Shown here piece after piece: positions 24,030 to 32,559 of a stretch of DNA of 39,992 nucleotides. The notes under the pieces were generated by a model. That model saw nothing but the letters and a program-made list of their open reading frames with translations. It had not been told where the DNA came from and did not search any database. The DNA lies in contig JBBPIG010000039.1 of NCBI GenBank assembly GCA_038040445.1, positions 1-39,992 of the forward strand, read 5' to 3'. The first letter of the stretch is position 1, and each line of letters begins with the position of its first letter. The DNA is from Acidobacteriota bacterium (GTDB lineage Bacteria > Acidobacteriota > Blastocatellia > UBA7656). A program made the position numbers and the translations under genes.

Positions 24030-26122
24030 GCCCCCGCAAGCAGAAGAGTTCGCCTGAACCCATCAGGATTGGAATTGACACCGGCGGTACCTTCACCGAC
24101 TTTGTCGCGGCGCACGCCGGGCGCCTCACCGCCTTCAAAGAGCCTTCGACTCCGCACAATCCCGCCGAAGCAATACTTTCGGGCATCGCGCGGATTCTCG
24201 CGAACGCCGAAGCCGGGCCGTTCGAGATCGTCCACGGCACAACGGTGGCCACCAACGCGCTGCTGGAACGCAAAGGCGCTCGCACAGCGCTCATCACAAC
24301 CGAAGGTTTCGAGGACGTAATCGAGATAGGCCGTCAGGCTCGCCCAGACCTCTACAACTTGATGGTCACACGACCGGCGCCGCTCGTGCCGCGTGAGCTG
24401 CGGCTGGGCGTGAGCGAGCGAACCGGTCCGGCTGGCGAAGTCATCACACTTCTCGACGAACAGTCCGTCGCAAAAGTAGTCAAGCTGATCTCCAATCACA
24501 AACCGAGAGTCGAGTCGGTAGCCGTCTGCTTGCTCTTCTCGTTCGCGAACCCGGCGCACGAACAGCTCATTGCGCGGGCGCTCGAACCGCTCGGTATTCC
24601 CGTTTCGCTCTCTCACAAGATACTGCCCGAGTACCGTGAATACGAGCGAACATCAACGGTAGTCATCAACGCCTATCTGGTTCCGCTGATGTCACGTTAT
24701 CTGAGCGCGCTGACGGAAGGGCTGAAGTCCGTAGTCCGTAGTCCGTCGTCCGTAGCGAAGTCTAAAACCAAGAGCCACGGACTACGGACCACGGACTACG
24801 GACTCCGCGTCATGCAATCCAATGGCGGATCGGTTTCTGCTGCGACCGCCGCTTCCGAACCGGTTCGGGCCATTCTTTCGGGTCCTGCCGGGGGCGTTGT
24901 CGGCGCGTTGCGAGTCTGTGCCGCCGCGGAAATCCGGGACATCATCACTTTCGACATGGGAGGCACCTCGACCGACGTTGCTTTGTGCCGCGGAGAAGCG
25001 CACACCACGAATGAGGCTCTGGTAGCCGGTTTGCCGGTAGCTGTGCCGGTCATCGATATCCACACGGTCGGCGCGGGAGGAGGCTCGATCGCGCGAGTCG
25101 ACGCGGCGGGGGCGTTGCGGGTTGGACCCGGGTCGGCGGGCGCTGATCCTGGTCCGGCTTGCTACGGGCGCGGCGACGAAGTCACCGTTACCGACGCCAA
25201 TCTGGTGCTTGGGCGCTTTGGCGGAGCAAGCTTGCTCGGAGGCGAGATGCCAATCGATACCCAGCGCGCGAGAACGGTTCTCTCGAGACTGGGAGCGGAA
25301 ATGTCGCGCTTCGCTGGAAAGACGGTCACCGCCGAGCAGGCCGCTCTTGGTGTAGTGCGCGTCGCGAACGCCAACATGGAAGCAGCCCTGCGAGTCGTGT
25401 CGGTTGGACGAGGCCAGGACCCGCGACTGTTTACGCTGGTAAGCTTCGGCGGCGCCGGCGGACTGCACGTGTGCGAGCTTGCGGCGGCGCTGCGGGTCCC
25501 CCGCGTGGTGGTGCCGCGCTCGCCCGGCACTCTCTCCGCTCTGGGCGTGTTGCTTGGCGATGTGGTGAAGGACTACTCGCGGACGGTGATGAGCAAGACC
25601 TCCGGGCTCGACAAGCGAAAGCTCGAGCGCGGCTTTGCGGCACTCGAGCGAGAAGCCGTCCGCGATTTGAAGGACGAGGGCTTCGATAAGACCCGGATGA
25701 AGCTGGCGCGATCGGTCGCAATTCGATACATCGGGCAGTCTTTCGAAATCGACGTCGCGTGGAGCAGCCGCTTCGAAGCCGCCTTTCACGCCGCCCACCG
25801 CGAGCGGTACGGTTACGCTGACCGCTCGCGGCCGATCGAGATCGTATCGCTTCATCTGCGCGCGTCGGGTATTACCCAGAAGCCGCGCATAAAACGCCAG
25901 CCCTCCAGCAAGTCGCGCCGCCCGCAGCCTCCGCAGTCCAAGCGCGTTTATTTGACCGAGCGCGCGACGCCGGTGCCTGTTTATGATCGCGAGAACCTGA
26001 GCGCCGGCGATCGATTCGCGGGTCCAGCCATCATCACCGAGTACAGTTCGACTACGTTGATCCCGCCGCGCTTCAGCGTCCAGGTTGATCCGTGGGTGAA
26101 TTTGATCATAGAAGTAGCGTAG
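24026..26122 (+). CDS. hyuA: Hydantoinase A/5-oxoprolinase-type ATPase subunit with a repeat-derived insertion
   Basis: 698 residues. N-methylhydantoinase A and 5-oxoprolinase subunits use ATP to open cyclic imides or oxoproline. IGIDTGGTFTDFVA at residues 14-27, HGTTVATNALLERKGA near 72 and SGPAGGVVGALR near 287 belong to the actin-like ATPase fold. FDMGGTSTDVALC and VGAGGGSIA follow, and PGSAGADPGPACYGRG is the family signature. The usual partner HyuB is not in the window; the gene is instead coupled to an FKBP isomerase. Residues about 233-261 are translated from a heptad hairpin and split the conserved run between LTEGL and VMQSNGG. The protein may still fold if this loop is exposed. Confidence 0.9.
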   Translation: MSPRKQKSSPEPIRIGIDTGGTFTDFVAAHAGRLTAFKEPSTPHNPAEAILSGIARILANAEAGPFEIVHGTTVATNALLERKGARTALITTEGFEDVIEIGRQARPDLYNLMVTRPAPLVPRELRLGVSERTGPAGEVITLLDEQSVAKVVKLISNHKPRVESVAVCLLFSFANPAHEQLIARALEPLGIPVSLSHKILPEYREYERTSTVVINAYLVPLMSRYLSALTEGLKSVVRSPSSVAKSKTKSHGLRTTDYGLRVMQSNGGSVSAATAASEPVRAILSGPAGGVVGALRVCAAAEIRDIITFDMGGTSTDVALCRGEAHTTNEALVAGLPVAVPVIDIHTVGAGGGSIARVDAAGALRVGPGSAGADPGPACYGRGDEVTVTDANLVLGRFGGASLLGGEMPIDTQRARTVLSRLGAEMSRFAGKTVTAEQAALGVVRVANANMEAALRVVSVGRGQDPRLFTLVSFGGAGGLHVCELAAALRVPRVVVPRSPGTLSALGVLLGDVVKDYSRTVMSKTSGLDKRKLERGFAALEREAVRDLKDEGFDKTRMKLARSVAIRYIGQSFEIDVAWSSRFEAAFHAAHRERYGYADRSRPIEIVSLHLRASGITQKPRIKRQPSSKSRRPQPPQSKRVYLTERATPVPVYDRENLSAGDRFAGPAIITEYSSTTLIPPRFSVQVDPWVNLIIEVA
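24722..24808 (+). repeat. Heptad-repeat hairpin inside hyuA, GTAGTCC/GGACTAC word
   Basis: Left arm in steps GAAGTCC, GTAGTCC, GTAGTCC, GTCGTCC; right arm CCACGGA, CTACGGA, CCACGGA, CTACGGA. The arms are complementary and separated by about 20 nt. It is the same word family as the intergenic element at 29802-29898. It is in frame, adding about 28 residues to HyuA without a stop. Confidence 0.85.
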
Positions 26123-26216
26123 ACTTTAGTCTGTGTATTTCACCGTTGAATGAATCTACTACAAAGTGGAAGACGAATTTTTAGCTTCGGGGATACAGAC
26201 TAAAGTCTGTGCTACT
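26118..26216. repeat. Inverted repeat, ACTTTAGTCTGT word
   Basis: AGACTTTAGTCTGTGTAT near 26121 is the approximate reverse complement of ATACAGACTAAAGTCT near 26194. Each arm is itself a near-palindrome. The hyuA stop codon lies inside the left arm. It shows no 7-nt period, so it appears to be a different family from the heptads. Confidence 0.7.
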
Positions 26217-26243
26217 TTACCGCAGTGGGGGCGCTGTGATAAT
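26216..26243 (+). promoter_or_regulatory. Possible promoter for the STAS gene
   Basis: TTTACC (26216-26221), a 16-nt spacer, and GATAAT (26238-26243) preceded by TGT. It lies about 35 nt before the STAS ATG and directly after the inverted repeat. Confidence 0.35.
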
Positions 26244-26277
26244 TTCACCAGCCTTAAGACACGCTTAGGAGGCGGCT

Positions 26278-26619
26278 ATGGACATTAAGGAGCGAGTTGT
26301 TGGAGGAGTCAGCATACTCGATCTGTCGGGCAAAATCGTGCTGGGCGAAGGTGACTTGCAGGTGAAAGAACGTATCAAGGACCTGCTGGGCGACGGGCAA
26401 CGCAAGATATTGTTGAACCTCGCGGAAGTGAACTATATCGATTCGGCGGGACTGGGATCGCTCATCAGCGCCTACACTACCGCGAAGCGCGAAGGCGGAA
26501 GTTTGAAGCTCGTGAATTTGACCAAACGCATCCAGGACCTGCTTGCGATAACCAAGCTGATAACGGTGTTCGAGACTTTTGAGAATGAACCTGATGCGTT
26601 AGCCTCGTACGGCTCTTAG
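26278..26619 (+). CDS. STAS-domain anti-sigma factor antagonist
   Basis: 113 residues, a single STAS domain of the SpoIIAA/RsbV type. Such proteins bind a kinase/anti-sigma factor when unphosphorylated and are switched by phosphorylation of one Ser. The site is Ser56 in NYIDSAGLGSL, with the family's D-S-A-G order intact. GKIVLGEGD near 18-26 and LVNLTKRIQDLLAITKL near 78-94 complete the fold. AGGAGG sits just before the ATG. No RsbW-type kinase is in the window. The RsbU-like PP2C phosphatase at 33443 could dephosphorylate it, but the genes are 7 kb apart, so the link is inferred. It converges on the TPR gene with a 3-nt gap. Confidence 0.92.
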   Translation: MDIKERVVGGVSILDLSGKIVLGEGDLQVKERIKDLLGDGQRKILLNLAEVNYIDSAGLGSLISAYTTAKREGGSLKLVNLTKRIQDLLAITKLITVFETFENEPDALASYGS

Positions 26620-26622
26620 CGC

Positions 26623-27741
26623 TCACGGTTGCTGAGACGCGAGCGCGCGGACCCGGTCGACGGACGACTTGATCGAAGGGTCGCCGGACGCCGCATAGGC
26701 TTTCTCGTAGATCCGCAGCGCCTGTTGATACTGCTTATCGGTCTCGTACACATAACCCAGCTCGGAGAGCGCGGGGATTGAATCGGGCATCAACTGAATT
26801 GTAATCTCCAGCGCCTCCATCGCCTTCCTCATCTTCCCGCTGCGCGACAACGCAATCCCGTAGTAGAGCCATGCCTGCCCGTTATCGGGGTTTGCCCTGG
26901 CAAGCTTCTCGAGCGGGGGCACTGCGCTATCGAACTGCCGCGCGCCCAGATAAGCCCGCCCTAGAGTGTTCGCAGTCTTGAGGTCATCTCGAACCGCTTT
27001 CAGCTTCTCGCCAACCTCGGCGGCTTCGAGCCATCGAGCGTCCGAGCTTGCCTTGCGCGCTTTGCGCATCAAGCTCTCCGCCAGCAACTCCATCGCGGCT
27101 ATGTCTTCGCTATTGCCCCTCATTGCCTCGCGAAGCGCAGCTATCGCGCGGTCGTCATCTTCGCGCTTAAAGTAAACCGCGCCGAGGTAATAGGAGTTTG
27201 CGGCGATCTCTTTCGCCCGCTCGGCGCTGGCAGTCCCCAATTTTTCATTGGCCGCGGCTGCAAGCAACGGGAGGGCTTCGTCGTAACGCTCTAGAAAGAA
27301 ATACGCGCGGGCAAGCGCGGTCCGGGCGCTGGCGTCGATGTCGTGTTTGGCCTTTGAGGTAATCTCGACGTAGCGTTTCAGCGGATCAATCGCTTTGTCG
27401 TAATGAGCCTGCAGATAATGCGAGATGCCTATCGTGTACCACGCGCCGGCGATGTCGGTGCTGGAGGGCGTTTGAATCTCGAGGAGGTCGATCGCGTGCG
27501 AGAGCGGCAGCTCGACCCGTTCGTATCGCTTGAGCCTGAATTCGCACAGGCCGATGTAGTGCCAGGCGCCTGCTGCATCAGGGCGCTCGATCACGATGTC
27601 TTGAAACTCGGCGAGCGCCGCCTGGTATTCGCCCTTGGTGTAGAGGGCAACGCCGCGATCCCAGTCCGAAGCCACGGCGGTCAATGCCGTCACAAGAATG
27701 AGTAAGATTGCCGCTTGAGAGCGATTTACTGCGAGTCGCAT
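26623..27741 (-). CDS. Exported tetratricopeptide-repeat protein
   Basis: 372 residues. A signal peptide (SQAAILLILVTALTAVAS) is followed by seven or so TPR units from residue 26 on, such as GVALYTKGEYQAALAEFQDI, AGAWHYIGLCEFRLKRYE, and later QAWLYYGIALSRSGKMRKAM and PALSELGYVYETDKQYQQAL. These form a right-handed superhelix for protein binding. There is no catalytic domain, so it is likely a periplasmic scaffold or assembly factor. It is convergent with the STAS gene and has no clear operon partner. Confidence 0.88.
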   Translation of the reverse strand: MRLAVNRSQAAILLILVTALTAVASDWDRGVALYTKGEYQAALAEFQDIVIERPDAAGAWHYIGLCEFRLKRYERVELPLSHAIDLLEIQTPSSTDIAGAWYTIGISHYLQAHYDKAIDPLKRYVEITSKAKHDIDASARTALARAYFFLERYDEALPLLAAAANEKLGTASAERAKEIAANSYYLGAVYFKREDDDRAIAALREAMRGNSEDIAAMELLAESLMRKARKASSDARWLEAAEVGEKLKAVRDDLKTANTLGRAYLGARQFDSAVPPLEKLARANPDNGQAWLYYGIALSRSGKMRKAMEALEITIQLMPDSIPALSELGYVYETDKQYQQALRIYEKAYAASGDPSIKSSVDRVRALASQQP

Positions 27742-27811
27742 CAGGCTAAATTATTGCACGGCTGCTTTGAGGTGTCGAAGGGATTCAAACGCAGGGCACA
27801 GCTCCCAACCG

Positions 27812-28051
27812 CTAGACATCACTGGCGGCGTCACGGTGAGGTGGTCTGTTCGCCTTAGCAACCCTTATGAGAAACCGTAGTGCTTCGTTCACTGAGTCCG
27901 CATCCGGGAAGACTTCTGCAACGTCAGGTTCCAACCGGACCACTGACCCCCCGAAACTCTTACGGCCGGAACCGAGCTTTCTTACACGCAAGCTTTTCAG
28001 ATCATATTCTGGCCGAAGCTCATCAATCATTTCGTTGTCAGTTTTCTTCAT
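27812..28051 (-). CDS. Putative antitoxin of a BrnT-like system
   Basis: 79 residues. MKKTDNEMIDELRPEYDLKS, then VRLEPDVAEVFPDADSVNEALRFLIRVA, fits the small antitoxin type found after BrnT-family toxins: an acidic start that may contact the toxin, then a ribbon-helix-like end with the D-x-A-x-V-F-P pattern. It overlaps the toxin gene by 14 nt and follows it, as usual for BrnT/BrnA order. It is not a close match to classical BrnA, so the name is left open. Confidence 0.78.
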   Translation of the reverse strand: MKKTDNEMIDELRPEYDLKSLRVRKLGSGRKSFGGSVVRLEPDVAEVFPDADSVNEALRFLIRVAKANRPPHRDAASDV

Positions 28052-28310
28052 ACTCTTTTCGCTCCTCGGACGTTACCTCCCTCGAGCTTATGATGCGAAT
28101 GGTATCGTCTGCTTCCGTGTACGACACCATCAGTAGCCTACCTTTGTCAGACTCCCCGACAATAATATAGCGATGCTCCAGCTGGGAATGATCCGGATCA
28201 TAGAAGTCAACGTATAGCGCGTCTTCAAAGACGGTCATCGCCTCGTCGAATGAGACTCCGTGCTGTGATGAATTGGCCGCCGCCTTCACAGGATCCCACT
28301 CGAATTCCAT
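28038..28310 (-). CDS. BrnT-family toxin
   Basis: 90 residues. The start FEWDPVKAAANSSQHGVSFD followed by EAMTVFEDALYVDFYDPDHS is the diagnostic BrnT opening (WDP.KA..N...HGV.F..A..VF). RYIIVGESDKGRLLMVSYT and IRIISSREVTSEERKEYEE complete the RelE-like fold. BrnT proteins act as ribonucleases that arrest growth. I chose ATG 28310; an upstream ATG at 28334 is also in frame. A TATACT box lies only about 10 nt upstream of the chosen ATG, so the transcript could be leaderless or begin in the region; no ribosome-binding site is obvious. Confidence 0.82.
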   Translation of the reverse strand: MEFEWDPVKAAANSSQHGVSFDEAMTVFEDALYVDFYDPDHSQLEHRYIIVGESDKGRLLMVSYTEADDTIRIISSREVTSEERKEYEEN

Positions 28311-28570
28311 CGGCCATAGTATAACATCTCCCATACCGCTCGCGGCCTCGACACCCGTCGTAGTTTGTGTAATCTTAGTGTGGAATCCCCCTAGAATATC
28401 TTGAACAGTTCTGTCACTTAGTTTTCGTTGGTCACTTATCCAGAGTCTGAGCAGAATAGTTAGAAGCAGCGCCTTCTAATGTCGCAAATCTGGAAAAGAA
28501 GCGAACCTGACTTTAAGATAAGGGTGATGTCCGGCTGCGTTGGTCGTCTCTAGATTCGCTAACCCTCTGT

Positions 28571-28600
28571 TTGACAGTCGCCGTTCCCGGCGCGTATGTT
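28571..28600 (+). promoter_or_regulatory. Likely sigma-70-like promoter of the ATP sulfurylase gene
   Basis: A perfect TTGACA at 28571-28576, an 18-nt spacer and TATGTT at 28595-28600. Transcription would start near 28607, about 40 nt before the ATG. The rest of the 336-nt gap from 28311 shows no gene or clear structure. Confidence 0.55.
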
Positions 28601-28646
28601 CCAGTCTTGCCCCGTCTGCCCGATCTAATAATGGGGACTGAACTCA

Positions 28647-29798
28647 ATGGAAACGATACCTGCGCACGGCGGCCGTCTGGTTAATCGCGAGCTGGCCGGC
28701 GTCGAGCGAGAGACAATGCTCGAACGTGTGCCGTCAATGCCGCGAATCAACCTGCGGCCGCGCGAAATCTCCGATCTCGAGATGATCGCAAACGGCGCAT
28801 TCAGCCCGCTCGAAGGCTTCATGTGCGAAGACGACTACATCGCAGTGCGTGGCAACATGCACCTTGCAGGCGGGCTGCCGTGGACCATTCCGGTGACGCT
28901 CTCGGCTTCAGAAGAGCGCGCGCGCAGCCTGGCCGAGGGCTCCGACATAGCGCTGTACTCGCCCGGCGATCACCTGTTGGGAGTCTTGCACCTGCGACAG
29001 AAGTTCCATTACGACAAACAACGAGAAGCCGAACGTGTTTATCTGACGACGGACGCGGCGCACCCGGGCGTCAGCGCGCTCTATGAGCAAGGCGAGTGGT
29101 TGCTGGGCGGACCGATCAGCTTGCTGAACCGGCCGAAGAACGCTGCGTTTCCAGACTATAGGCTGGACCCTGCGGGCACGCGTGATGCCTTCAAGAAGAA
29201 GGGTTGGCGGCGAGTGGTCGCGTTTCAGACTCGCAACCCGATCCACCGCGCTCACGAATACATAGTGAAGTGCGCGTTGGAAACGGTGGACGGGTTGTTG
29301 CTGCACCCGCTCGTGGGCGAGACCAAATCAGATGACATCTCCGCCGAAGTGCGAATGCAGTGCTACGAAACGATGCTCGAGCATTACTTCCCGCGGACGC
29401 GAACGCTGCTTGCGGTGAATCCGGCGGCGATGCGCTACGCCGGACCGCGCGAGGCAGTCTTTCACGCGATCATCCGCAAGAATTATGGTTGTACACACTT
29501 CATTGTCGGGCGCGATCACGCGGGAGTGGGCACCTTCTACGGAACTTACGACGCACACTATATCTTCAACGAATTCGATGCCGAGGCGCTGGCGGTGACG
29601 CCGATGTTCTTCGATCATTCGTTCTACTGCCGGCGTTGCGAAGCGATGGCTTCGAACAAGACTTGCCCACACGATTCGGCGGAGCACGTAACGCTGTCGG
29701 GAACCAAAGTGCGGGAGATGCTGTCGCGCGGCGAGATGCCTCCGCGGGAGTTCTCACGTCCGGAGGTGGCAGCCATATTGATCGCGGCGATGAAATGA
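28647..29798 (+). CDS. sat: Sulfate adenylyltransferase (ATP sulfurylase)
   Basis: 383 residues. Forms adenosine 5'-phosphosulfate from ATP and sulfate, the first step of sulfate assimilation (or the last of sulfur oxidation). The active-site motif [10 protein letters not shown] at 194-203 contains the two His that bind phosphate. GRDHAGVG at 288-295 contacts sulfate or adenosine. Cys328, Cys331, Cys340 and His342 form a zinc site as in the homo-oligomeric bacterial/archaeal type. There is no kinase domain, and no cysC, cysH or apr gene lies nearby, so the pathway cannot be fixed. A GGGGAC ribosome-binding site precedes the ATG. Confidence 0.95.
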   Translation: METIPAHGGRLVNRELAGVERETMLERVPSMPRINLRPREISDLEMIANGAFSPLEGFMCEDDYIAVRGNMHLAGGLPWTIPVTLSASEERARSLAEGSDIALYSPGDHLLGVLHLRQKFHYDKQREAERVYLTTDAAHPGVSALYEQGEWLLGGPISLLNRPKNAAFPDYRLDPAGTRDAFKKKGWRRVVAFQTRNPIHRAHEYIVKCALETVDGLLLHPLVGETKSDDISAEVRMQCYETMLEHYFPRTRTLLAVNPAAMRYAGPREAVFHAIIRKNYGCTHFIVGRDHAGVGTFYGTYDAHYIFNEFDAEALAVTPMFFDHSFYCRRCEAMASNKTCPHDSAEHVTLSGTKVREMLSRGEMPPREFSRPEVAAILIAAMK

Positions 29799-29801
29799 AA
29801 T

Positions 29802-29898
29802 GGTCCGTAGTCCGTAGTCAGTAGCCCCGAAGACCGTGATCACTACTGACTACTGACTACGGACTACGGACTACGGACTACTGACTAATGACTACTGA
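29802..29898. repeat. Heptad-repeat hairpin, ACTACGG/GGACTAC word
   Basis: Left arm GGTCCGT, AGTCCGT, AGTCAGT (29802-29824). Right arm (29842-29898) has eight phased heptads, among them ACTACTG, ACTACGG three times, and ACTAATG. The arms are complementary over about 20 nt and the right one is much longer. It sits after the sat stop and before the promoter of the signalling operon. Confidence 0.9.
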
Positions 29899-29906
29899 CC
29901 CTTTTA

Positions 29907-29935
29907 TTGATACGCCCGAGAAGTCTAGGTATAAT
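29907..29935 (+). promoter_or_regulatory. Strong sigma-70-like promoter of the FHA/kinase operon
   Basis: TTGATA at 29907-29912, a 17-nt spacer and a perfect TATAAT at 29930-29935. This is the best promoter in the window. It lies just after the heptad element, so the transcript (start near 29942) would not include that element. Confidence 0.7.
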
Positions 29936-29988
29936 CCGACTGCAGCTAAAAGCCCTCTGGGAAAAAGGGCCGCCGGAGACCCAACCTC

Positions 29989-30783
29989 ATGACCAGGTGC
30001 GACAACTGCGGGACCAACAACATAGACGGTAGCGAGTACTGCGATGAGTGCGGGATGAAGCTTGACCTGGCCGCGCTGCCGCGCTCGCGCAAGCGCGACG
30101 CTGCGCCGATCTATCAGCCGCCCAGCGCCGTCGAAGGCGAGCCTATCGGCTCGAATACCATGGATGGCCCATTGCCGGCGCCGCCTTCGTTCACGACTTC
30201 GACTAGCGTCCCGAAGCCCGCCACCCCGGCACGCGAGCGCAGACCCGCAGTCGATTCGCGGGTCAGCAACCCAAATGCGCGGCGGGGTCAAACGAATGAA
30301 CGCTCTGGGCCAGCATTCAAATCGAATGAGCAGCGAGCCGACCATTCCGTACCGGCGCCCTCGCCGCAGACCTTCGCTCTCTCCTCGCCGCCGCATACCG
30401 GTCAGCTTGAGGCGGAAATCGCGGCGATTCAGGAGCGGGACGCGTCGCGGGCAATGGCCAGGCTCATAATCGAGCGCGGCGGCAGAATCGGCAAAGAGTT
30501 TCCAATAGCCGGCATTGAGACCAATATCGGCCGCTGGGACGCAGACAGCGGCATCTTCCCAGACGTAGACCTGGATGAAGACGATAGCGAGGCAAAGATC
30601 TCGCGCAGACATGCGCGCATCGTCAATCACAACGGCCAATACTTCATCGAGGACCTGGGTTCGACCAACGGCACTTTTGTGAATCGAGGGCGAAGGCTGC
30701 TTCCCGGCAAACGCCATATGCTCCAGAATGGCGATGAAGTAATAGTCGGCAAGACGTTTTTGAAGTTTCAGATTCTCAAATAA
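29989..30783 (+). CDS. Zinc-ribbon and FHA-domain protein
   Basis: 264 residues. An N-terminal zinc ribbon (Cys4, Cys7, Cys18, Cys21) is followed by about 120 residues of Pro/Ser/Ala-rich disordered sequence. The C-terminal FHA domain (about 155-264) has GRWD for the GR loop, KISRRHARIVNHNGQYFIED and LGSTNGTFVN. FHA domains bind phosphothreonine, so this protein should read marks made by a Ser/Thr kinase such as the next gene's product. The ATG is preceded by CCGGAGA and a strong promoter. It is the first gene of a five-gene plus-strand operon. Confidence 0.9.
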   Translation: MTRCDNCGTNNIDGSEYCDECGMKLDLAALPRSRKRDAAPIYQPPSAVEGEPIGSNTMDGPLPAPPSFTTSTSVPKPATPARERRPAVDSRVSNPNARRGQTNERSGPAFKSNEQRADHSVPAPSPQTFALSSPPHTGQLEAEIAAIQERDASRAMARLIIERGGRIGKEFPIAGIETNIGRWDADSGIFPDVDLDEDDSEAKISRRHARIVNHNGQYFIEDLGSTNGTFVNRGRRLLPGKRHMLQNGDEVIVGKTFLKFQILK

Positions 30784-30784
30784 G

Positions 30785-30884
30785 ACGGTTCCTGGTTTCT
30801 AGTTCTTGGTTTCTGGTTCTGATTTCCAGTGGCGGTTCACAGTTTCAAGTTCCCTCGAACCAGGAACTAGAAACCAGAAACTAG
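30785..30884. repeat. Heptad-repeat hairpin, TAGTTCT/GAACTAG word
   Basis: Left arm in steps CGGTTCC, TGGTTTC, TAGTTCT, TGGTTTC, TGGTTCT. Right arm GAACCAG, GAACTAG, AAACCAG, AAACTAG (30857-30884). It ends 3 nt before the kinase ATG, leaving no room for a separate ribosome-binding site. Confidence 0.85.
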
Positions 30885-30887
30885 TTT

Positions 30888-32516
30888 ATGTTCTGTTCTG
30901 AATGCGGCAGTCATTTGCAGCCGGGAGAGCCACTCTGTGCAAAGTGCGGAGCCACGCATGACCCGATGCCGCTGCCACCTCGGCCAGTCGTCCTGGAAGC
31001 GCGCAGCGTAACGGGCGAGGATCGTATGCCTGATTCGAAGAAGTCCAAACAGATGCCGAGCCAGCAGCTCGAACCGGGAACGCTGCTGCTCGACAGGTAT
31101 TCGATCGTCACCCGCGTCGGCGGCGGCGGGATGGGTTCGGTGTACCAGGCGCGCGACAAGCGGCTGGCCGACCGATTGTGCGCCGTCAAAGAGATGATCG
31201 AGATGTTCGCCGATCAGAGCCAGCGCGCTAAGGCAGTCGAAGACTTCAAGCGCGAAGCGGAAGTACTCGCTCAGCTCGATCACCCCTCGATTCCTACGGT
31301 ATTCGACTACTTCATCGAGGCCGGCAGATACTACCTGGTTATGCGATGGATAGGCGGCGGCGACCTCGCCGAGCAACTGCGTATGCGCGGCGGCATGGCC
31401 GATGAAGCCATCGTCTGCAAGTGGGCGGTTCAGATCTGCGACGTGCTTCACTACATACACACCCAGAAGCCGCCAATTATCTATCGTGATCTCAAGCCCG
31501 CTAATCTGATGCTGGACGACAAGACCGGTCGAGTCATGCTTGTCGATTTCGGAATCGCTCGCATCGTGCGGCCCACGGAAAAAGGTGTGACCGCGATCGG
31601 AACGATGGGCTACGCGCCGCCCGAGCTGTTCGCCGGCAAGGTCGAAGCACGGTCTGACATCTATTCGCTGGGCGCGACCGTTTTCCACATGCTGACCGGG
31701 TCGGACCCGCAGGACAATCCGCTGCTGATCTTCGATTTCAGCAAGAACCCGCGGCCGCGCCAGATAAATCCGAACATCACGCCGGAGATGGAAAGCATCT
31801 TGATGAAGTCGGTCACGCACAAGCCCGAAGACCGGCATGCTTCTGCGCTGGAGTTCATGCGCGCGCTTGAAGCTCACAGCGCGCACCTCGCAACGCATCC
31901 AAGGCCGGAGACCGCGCGGCCCCACACGGTTTCGCCTCGCCCGTCTCGATCCGGTCCGCCGGCGTCACCCTCGCGTGGGGGATCGGTGCCCGGGCCAACC
32001 GGTCAATCGCCTTCGCAGGTTGCGCCCGTGATGGAGTGGGTGTTCTGCGGGCACTGCGGCGAAAAGATTGGCTCCGATGATGTTTTCTGCGCTCACTGTG
32101 GCTCTCGTCAGCCGACTCCCGGAAGTCCAGCCGTTGCAGGCGGCGGCTACGTGGGGGCAGGAGCGCCGGGGCGGATCACCGCCCAGCTTGTGATAGTGGG
32201 CACTAACGACATGGTGAAGCCGTTTGTGATTGACAAAGAGAGCGTGCTGATAGGTCGCACCGACCCTCACACCGAGATTTTTCCCGAGGTCGACTTGACC
32301 ATGTACGACCCGGAAACGAAAGTGTCGCGCAAACACGCGAGAATATACCGGCAGGGCGAGCAGTTCGTGATTGAAGATCTTGGCTCCGTGAACGGAACGA
32401 TAGTCAACTCGGTCACCGGCAGCTCGGTGCGGCTAAACGCCAAGGCTCCGCGCGTGCTGTCGGCCGGCGATGAGCTGAAGCTGGGCGGTACCACCTTGAA
32501 GTTCATGTTGGCCTAA
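30888..32516 (+). CDS. Zinc-ribbon Ser/Thr protein kinase with C-terminal FHA domain
   Basis: 542 residues. Order: zinc ribbon (Cys3, 6, 17, 20); Pkn/Hanks-type kinase at about 71-335; a Pro/Ser-rich linker; a second zinc ribbon near 384-402 (FCGHCGEK and FCAHCGS); and an FHA domain from about 440 (LIGRTD, KVSRKHARIYRQ, DLGSVNGTIVN). Kinase residues present are the Gly loop VGGGGMGSV at 77-85, Lys101, Glu124, Asp201 and Asn206 in YRDLKPANLML, DFG at 220-222, and GYAPPE. The HRD motif reads YRD, a tolerated change. There is no transmembrane segment, so it is cytosolic. Its own FHA may bind its phosphothreonines or those of the neighbours. Confidence 0.93.
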   Translation: MFCSECGSHLQPGEPLCAKCGATHDPMPLPPRPVVLEARSVTGEDRMPDSKKSKQMPSQQLEPGTLLLDRYSIVTRVGGGGMGSVYQARDKRLADRLCAVKEMIEMFADQSQRAKAVEDFKREAEVLAQLDHPSIPTVFDYFIEAGRYYLVMRWIGGGDLAEQLRMRGGMADEAIVCKWAVQICDVLHYIHTQKPPIIYRDLKPANLMLDDKTGRVMLVDFGIARIVRPTEKGVTAIGTMGYAPPELFAGKVEARSDIYSLGATVFHMLTGSDPQDNPLLIFDFSKNPRPRQINPNITPEMESILMKSVTHKPEDRHASALEFMRALEAHSAHLATHPRPETARPHTVSPRPSRSGPPASPSRGGSVPGPTGQSPSQVAPVMEWVFCGHCGEKIGSDDVFCAHCGSRQPTPGSPAVAGGGYVGAGAPGRITAQLVIVGTNDMVKPFVIDKESVLIGRTDPHTEIFPEVDLTMYDPETKVSRKHARIYRQGEQFVIEDLGSVNGTIVNSVTGSSVRLNAKAPRVLSAGDELKLGGTTLKFMLA

Positions 32517-32559
32517 GCGGGCGGCGCCGGGAGTTGTTCAGACCCTGTTATCCAATTCC

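Noticed and set aside
24782-25855. A 357-codon minus-strand frame
   Set aside because: Antisense to hydantoinase A in GC-rich sequence; its translation is Arg/Ser/His-rich without motifs.
29802-29898. CRISPR array
   Set aside because: The units are 7 nt, contiguous and without spacers, and no cas gene is present.
30867-31925. A 352-codon minus-strand frame
   Set aside because: Antisense to the kinase gene; no domain is visible in it.
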